Shown here piece after piece: positions 6,035 to 9,572 of a stretch of DNA of 9,572 bases (position 1 is the stretch's first letter; each line of letters begins with the position of its first letter). The notes below the pieces were generated by a model. That model did no database searches. It was not told where the DNA came from and worked only from the letters and a program-made list of their open reading frames with translations. Source of the DNA: DAOUFU01 sp034429275 (GTDB lineage Bacteria > Chloroflexota > Anaerolineae > Aggregatilineales > Aggregatilineaceae); assembly GCA_034429275.1 (NCBI GenBank), contig DAOUFU010000257.1:1-9572 (forward strand), in the 5' to 3' direction. The translations under genes and the position numbers were made by a program.

Positions 6035-7375
6035 TTAGATCGCTCGCTCATCGCTCAGGAATGCCTCCAGATCGGCCAGTGCCCGCTCTACATAAGCCCG
6101 CTTCCGATCGCGCTTCCCCCCATGTCCGGATTCTAGCTCAGGCAGTATGCCGAAGTTTGCCTTCATCGGCTGGAAACTCGACGGATCGGCGTGTGTGATA
6201 TAAAAACACAGCGCCCCCAGCATAGTGGTCGAAGGAAGTTCCCACGGCACCTGACCGCGCAGCAGCCGGGCCAGGTTAATCCCGGCCAGAAGGCCGGTGC
6301 CGATGTTACCCACATAGCCTTCCACCCCCGTGATCTGTCCGGCAAAGAACAGATCGTCTCGCCTGCGAAACTGTAGTGTTGGGCGTAGATGCGCTGGTGA
6401 GTTGATAAACGTATTGCGATGCATCATTCCGTACCGCGAGAATTCCGCTTGCTCAAGCCCCGGAATAAGTCGCAATACCTCACGCTGATCGCTCCACCGA
6501 AGGTTTGTCTGGAACCCAACCAGGTTATACAGCGTGCTCGCCAGGTTATCCTGACGAAGCTGGACCACTGCATACGGGCGCTTCCCCGTGCGTGGGTCAC
6601 GAAGTCCGACTGGGCGCATGGGTCCATACGCGAGCGACTGCGGTCCACGCCGCGCCATCTGTTCAATGGGTAGACAGCCTTCAAAGAAACGCGGGTCTTC
6701 GCGCTCAAAATCTCGCAGTTCAATCACCTCTGCCGCCAATAATGCGTTTACAAACCGATCGTATTCCTCTTTTGTCATCGGGCAGTTGATGTAATCCCCG
6801 CTGTCGTCATCCCCGCGGCCATATCGGCTGGCGCGAAAAGCCACTGTCATGTCAATACTCTCAGCAAGCACAGTGGGGGCAATCGCATCATAAAAATACA
6901 GGTACTGATCCCCAACCAGCGCGGCAATGTCCTTCGAAAGAGCCTCTGCCGTCAGGGGGCCACTGGCGATCACACATGGCCCTTCAGGAATTCGCTCGAC
7001 TTCCTCACGAACCAGAGTAATCAACGGATGTAAAGTGATCGCCTCGGTTACACGATGCGCAAACAGCTCGCGATCCACAGCCAGCGCCCCACCTGCAGGC
7101 ACAGAGGAATGATCGGCGGCGTCTAACAGCAGGGACCCCAGGCGGCGAAGTTCTGCTTTCAACAAGCCGGGCGCACGGTTTGGGAGATCGGAACCTAGCG
7201 AGTTGCTACACACCAGTTCCGCCAGGTGAGCGGTTTGGTGTGCGGGCGTCATTTTTTGCGGACGCATTTCATACAGCCGGACTGGTATACCGCGCTGTGC
7301 CAACTGCCAGGCGGTTTCGGTCCCTGCCAGTCCTCCACCTACCACATGTACCGCTGATAGCAAGCCATCCCTCAT
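6035..7375 (-). CDS. trmFO: Folate/FAD-dependent tRNA (uracil-54-C5)-methyltransferase TrmFO
   Basis: TrmFO makes 5-methyluridine at position 54 in the tRNA T loop, using methylenetetrahydrofolate as carbon donor and FADH2 as reductant. The family signatures are present almost end to end: the FAD-binding HVVGGGLAGTETAW, LYEMRP, ELVCSNSLGS, VPAGGALAVDR, YLYFYDAIAPTV, YINCPMTKEEYDRF, FFEGCLPIE, GPMRPVGL, GKRPYAVVQLR, YGMMHRNTFINSP, FAGQITGVEGYVGN and FQPMKANFG. Both cysteines important in Bacillus TrmFO have counterparts: Cys56 (VCSN) and the catalytic Cys234 (EGCLP). I prefer the ATG at 7375 (446 residues). It leaves nine residues before the first beta strand, close to the family norm, and has GGAAG upstream. 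A GTG at 7399 would add eight residues and is possible. The promoter at 7446-7418 drives it, divergently from the transglycosylase. Confidence 0.95.
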   Translation of the reverse strand: MRDGLLSAVHVVGGGLAGTETAWQLAQRGIPVRLYEMRPQKMTPAHQTAHLAELVCSNSLGSDLPNRAPGLLKAELRRLGSLLLDAADHSSVPAGGALAVDRELFAHRVTEAITLHPLITLVREEVERIPEGPCVIASGPLTAEALSKDIAALVGDQYLYFYDAIAPTVLAESIDMTVAFRASRYGRGDDDSGDYINCPMTKEEYDRFVNALLAAEVIELRDFEREDPRFFEGCLPIEQMARRGPQSLAYGPMRPVGLRDPRTGKRPYAVVQLRQDNLASTLYNLVGFQTNLRWSDQREVLRLIPGLEQAEFSRYGMMHRNTFINSPAHLRPTLQFRRRDDLFFAGQITGVEGYVGNIGTGLLAGINLARLLRGQVPWELPSTTMLGALCFYITHADPSSFQPMKANFGILPELESGHGGKRDRKRAYVERALADLEAFLSDERAI

Positions 7376-7417
7376 CGTGATCGTCTTCCTGTTTATCACG
7401 CGTACCTGTCGACCGCC

Positions 7418-7446
7418 ATTCTAGCGAACTGGCAACTCATTGTCTA
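7418..7446 (-). promoter_or_regulatory. Predicted promoter of trmFO
   Basis: On the minus strand, TAGACA (7446-7441, 5 of 6) and TAGAAT (7423-7418, 5 of 6) are separated by exactly 17 nt. The transcript should begin near 7411, about 36 nt before the ATG at 7375 but only about 12 nt before the GTG at 7399, which favours the ATG start. Confidence 0.65.
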
Positions 7447-7494
7447 CTTCGACGCGCTTGGCGAACGATAGGCCAGGAAGTGACAACCGGCATA

Positions 7495-7523
7495 TTGACA
7501 CTGACGAGCATTTTCAGTATGCT
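7495..7523 (+). promoter_or_regulatory. Predicted promoter of the lytic transglycosylase gene
   Basis: TTGACA (7495-7500) is a perfect -35, followed after exactly 17 nt by TATGCT (7518-7523, 4 of 6). The predicted transcript start near 7530 leaves about 15 nt before the ATG at 7545. Because this promoter lies inside the longest open frame (from TTG 7440), it argues that the long version is not the real protein. Confidence 0.65.
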
Positions 7524-7544
7524 GAGATAAAACCGGATTGGAAC

Positions 7545-8372
7545 ATGTGTTCTATCACACAATCTCACCCCATGACTCATTCCACATCTCATTCTCGTTA
7601 CCACACTCGCTCATCGCGACGGATGCAGAATCACTTGCTGCACCGCGCATGGTTTGCTGCGTCTGCCCTCTTAATGCTCTGCTGTGGCCTGGTGGGTTTT
7701 GCCGGGACTCTGTCGGGTGCGATTTTGCTCTACACGCATTCCCGCCAGACCGATGTCAAGGTCCTCAATACCAATCGTCCCTTCTATGCCGACAGTCCCA
7801 TTGGCCCGGATGCCGCCGCTTCGCCGCTTTCGACAGTGTTTACGCCGGAAATTGACTACTGGGAGCCACTGCTCAAGGCCTGGGCGGTGATGTATGAAAT
7901 CGATCCAAACCTGATCGCAACGCTCATTCAGATCGAAAGCTGCGGCGATCCCTCCGTGTCATCATCTGCCGGCGCGCAGGGGTTATTCCAGGTCATGCCA
8001 TTCCATTTTGCGCCCGGTGAAGATATGCTCGATGTTCAAACCAACGCACGGCGCGGGTTGGAATATCTGGAAGGCAGCCTCGAACGTGCTGACGGCCACG
8101 CCGGGTTGGCCTTAGCGGGCTACAACGGCGGGCACGGAGTGATCAACCGCGGATGGGCCGGTTGGCCTGCCGAGACCCAGCGTTATTACTATTGGGGCGC
8201 GCGTATCTATGCGGAAGCAGTTTCGGGGATGCCGTCCAGTCCTACACTCGACGAATGGCTCGCCGCTGGGGGATCAGTCTTATGCGCGCGCGCCAGCCAG
8301 AGTCAGCAGCAGCTAGAGCTTCAAGCGCAGCAGGCAAACAAACAGGCCAGTACCACGTCGTTTTCCCCGTGA
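7545..8372 (+). CDS. Membrane-anchored lytic transglycosylase (SLT, GH23-like)
   Basis: The product should cleave the glycan strands of peptidoglycan between MurNAc and GlcNAc, leaving anhydro-MurNAc ends, and act outside the membrane. It has 275 residues from the ATG at 7545. A basic N-terminus (about 1-35) precedes one transmembrane helix (about 36-63), then a Ser/Pro/Ala-rich linker and the SLT domain (about 103-225). Hallmarks are the catalytic Glu131 in LIQIESCG, the SAGAQGLFQVMP motif, LALAGYNGG (188-196) and the aromatic TQRYYYWGARIY near the end. Cys133 takes the place of the Gly that usually follows IES. A Gln/Ala-rich tail closes the protein. The start is chosen because the predicted promoter lies at 7495-7523; the Shine-Dalgarno is weak (GGATTGGA). 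In-frame ATGs at 7572 and 7623 also exist. The gene is convergent with fabF. Confidence 0.9.
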   Translation: MCSITQSHPMTHSTSHSRYHTRSSRRMQNHLLHRAWFAASALLMLCCGLVGFAGTLSGAILLYTHSRQTDVKVLNTNRPFYADSPIGPDAAASPLSTVFTPEIDYWEPLLKAWAVMYEIDPNLIATLIQIESCGDPSVSSSAGAQGLFQVMPFHFAPGEDMLDVQTNARRGLEYLEGSLERADGHAGLALAGYNGGHGVINRGWAGWPAETQRYYYWGARIYAEAVSGMPSSPTLDEWLAAGGSVLCARASQSQQQLELQAQQANKQASTTSFSP

Positions 8373-8382
8373 TACTGGCCTG
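8343..8382. terminator. 14-bp inverted repeat between convergent genes, likely shared terminator
   Basis: CAGGCCAGTACCAC (8343-8356) pairs with GTGATACTGGCCTG (8369-8382) with a single mismatch around a 12-nt loop. The transglycosylase stop TGA (8370-8372) lies in the right arm. Read on the minus strand, 18 nt after the fabF stop, the stem is followed by the T-rich TTTGTTTG, so it suits fabF best. On the plus strand no T-tract follows, so termination there may be weaker. Confidence 0.75.
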
Positions 8383-8399
8383 CAATCAAGCGCAGGGTC

Positions 8400-9434
8400 C
8401 TAGATACGCCCGAAGATAATACTGGCGTTCTGCCCACCCAGGCCGAAGTTGTTGGACATCACGTAGTCCATTTTCCAATCGCGCGCATGGTGTGGCACAT
8501 AGTCGAGATCGCACTCAGGGTCGGGAGTGTCCAGGTTGATCGTCGGGTGCAGCACCTGTTCTACCAGCGACATAATGGCAGCGATACCTTCCACTGCGCC
8601 GGCACCGCCGAGCAGGTGACCCAACATACTCTTGGTGGAATTGCAGGCGAGCTTGAACGCATGACTGCCAAAGACCTGCTTGATGGCCAGAGTCTCTGTG
8701 GCATCATTCGCCTTAGTCGCGGATCCGTGTGTGTTGATATACGCGATCTGCTCCGGGTTGAGTTGTGCATCCTCTAGCGCCCATTTCATGGCATTGACTG
8801 CGCCGCGTCCCGTAGGTTCAGGGGCTACGATATGATAAGCATCGGACGAAGACGCCATCCCCAACACTTCGGAGTAAATGCGTGCCCCGCGCTTATAGGC
8901 GCGTTCTAGTGTTTCCAGGATCAACGCGCCTGCACCTTCAGCAAACACAAATCCATTGCGCTTGAGATCGAACGGACGGCTGGCCGCAGTGGGATTGTCG
9001 TTATAGCCGGTTGCCAGCCCCTGCATCGACGTGAAGCCTGCAATCCCATAGTCCAACAGCATCGCCTCAACCCCGCCGGAAAAGACCAGGTCGGCCTTGC
9101 GCATCCGGCTCAAATTCATAGCATCACCGATGCTGTGTGGCCCGGTTGCACAGGCTGCCGAGATACACACCAATGGCCCCAGTGCGCCCGTGACCTTGCT
9201 GATGTAATGCGCCGGAATATTGGGGATCGACTGAATCAACGAAAAGGGGCCAGGTCGCCGACCTTCCGTCCGGAATTTGAACGACGCCTGCTGGGCCAGA
9301 TCATGCCCACCTAGCGATGACCCAAAGTCCACACCTACTCGTTCGCGAATAGGTTCCAGGTCCTCAATCGTCAGCCCTGCGTCTTTGAGTGCATCCATCG
9401 AGGCATTCAACCCATACAGCGAGGCCAGCGCCAT
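8400..9434 (-). CDS. fabF: Beta-ketoacyl-ACP synthase II, main body downstream of an in-frame stop
   Basis: FabF condenses malonyl-ACP with a growing acyl-ACP during fatty acid elongation. This open stretch covers about 344 residues of a protein that is normally about 410-420. Counting from the internal ATG at 9434, the active-site residues are intact: nucleophile Cys95 (SAACATG), His236 (NTHGSAT), Lys268 and His273 (STKSMLGH), with the glycine-rich end NNFGLGGQNAS. The reading frame continues upstream as clear FabF sequence but is cut by TAA at 9449-9447, just 12 nt before this ATG. The ATG is probably not the native start: in E. coli FabF the same position is the internal RKM of SRKEQRKMD. 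Without the first 70 or so residues the thiolase fold would lack its opening strands. Either the gene is a recent pseudogene, the stop is read through or bypassed, or the base is a sequencing error. TAG ends the frame at 8402-8400. Confidence 0.85.
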   Translation of the reverse strand: MALASLYGLNASMDALKDAGLTIEDLEPIRERVGVDFGSSLGGHDLAQQASFKFRTEGRRPGPFSLIQSIPNIPAHYISKVTGALGPLVCISAACATGPHSIGDAMNLSRMRKADLVFSGGVEAMLLDYGIAGFTSMQGLATGYNDNPTAASRPFDLKRNGFVFAEGAGALILETLERAYKRGARIYSEVLGMASSSDAYHIVAPEPTGRGAVNAMKWALEDAQLNPEQIAYINTHGSATKANDATETLAIKQVFGSHAFKLACNSTKSMLGHLLGGAGAVEGIAAIMSLVEQVLHPTINLDTPDPECDLDYVPHHARDWKMDYVMSNNFGLGGQNASIIFGRI

Positions 9435-9446
9435 CCGTCTCGCTTC

Positions 9447-9572
9447 TTATTCGTCAATGTATTCACTGGGGTTGAAGTCCACGACCTCTCCAGCGATTTG
9501 TCCATCGAGGTGCGTTGGGTCATAACTTTGAATGCGTCGGACACCGGAGATACCCGCCTTGAGCTTCTCCCA
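9447..9572 (-). pseudogene. fabF: fabF N-terminal part, cut by in-frame TAA and by the window edge
   Basis: Read on the minus strand from the right edge, 41 codons begin WEKLKAGISGVRR, continue through QIAGEVVDFNPSEYIDE and then hit TAA (9449-9447). These match the FabF N-terminal region (E. coli: WKALLAGQSG, then [22 protein letters not shown]). After the TAA the same frame continues EARRM into the main body with no shift. The TAA replaces the Lys codon of the family motif (R/D-K-E), a change explained by one base, AAA or AAG giving TAA or TAG-like stops; here AAA to TAA. The true start lies beyond the window. Confidence 0.85.

Noticed and set aside
1..9572. A multi-gene defence island or prophage around the TIR-recombinase
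   Set aside because: No other defence, phage, toxin-antitoxin or transposase gene is recognisable; the neighbours are housekeeping genes.

Overview
This window is ordinary bacterial chromosomal DNA of moderate G+C (roughly mid-50s percent by eye) with six recognisable genes and a 1.2 kb stretch without convincing genes at the left edge. The host is probably a member of Chloroflexota. The main hint is the histidine kinase ATP lid (FKFKGGGAGLGL), a form I associate with that phylum. A folate-dependent TrmFO beside HflX fits but does not prove it, so the assignment is inference.

Layout: 1-1215 has no convincing gene but holds several short direct and inverted repeats, ending in a promoter with an operator-like dyad. 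1216-2697 (+) encodes one polypeptide that fuses an N-terminal TIR domain, with its catalytic-type glutamate, to a complete tyrosine recombinase. Next comes a minus-strand block: trmFO (7375-6035), a cytosolic orphan sensor histidine kinase (5885-4437), hflX (4412-3084, or from an unusual AUA at 4424) and a small two-helix membrane protein (3090-2713) that overlaps the end of hflX. The last three look like one operon. trmFO lies 149 nt upstream of the kinase and has its own predicted promoter. Divergent from trmFO is a membrane-anchored lytic transglycosylase (7545-8372, +), whose promoter lies inside the longest possible ORF and so fixes the shorter start. It converges on a fabF-type ketoacyl-ACP synthase (right edge to 8400, -), and a 14-bp inverted repeat lies between the two as a shared terminator.

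The block combines housekeeping functions: tRNA m5U54 methylation, ribosome rescue or splitting, signal sensing, peptidoglycan turnover and fatty acid synthesis. Two things stand out. The TIR-recombinase fusion couples a module usually found in NAD+-consuming immune effectors to a DNA strand-exchange enzyme. The fabF reading frame is broken by an in-frame TAA exactly where the family normally has a lysine, while all downstream active-site residues are intact. No tRNA, rRNA, CRISPR array or complete insertion sequence was seen.
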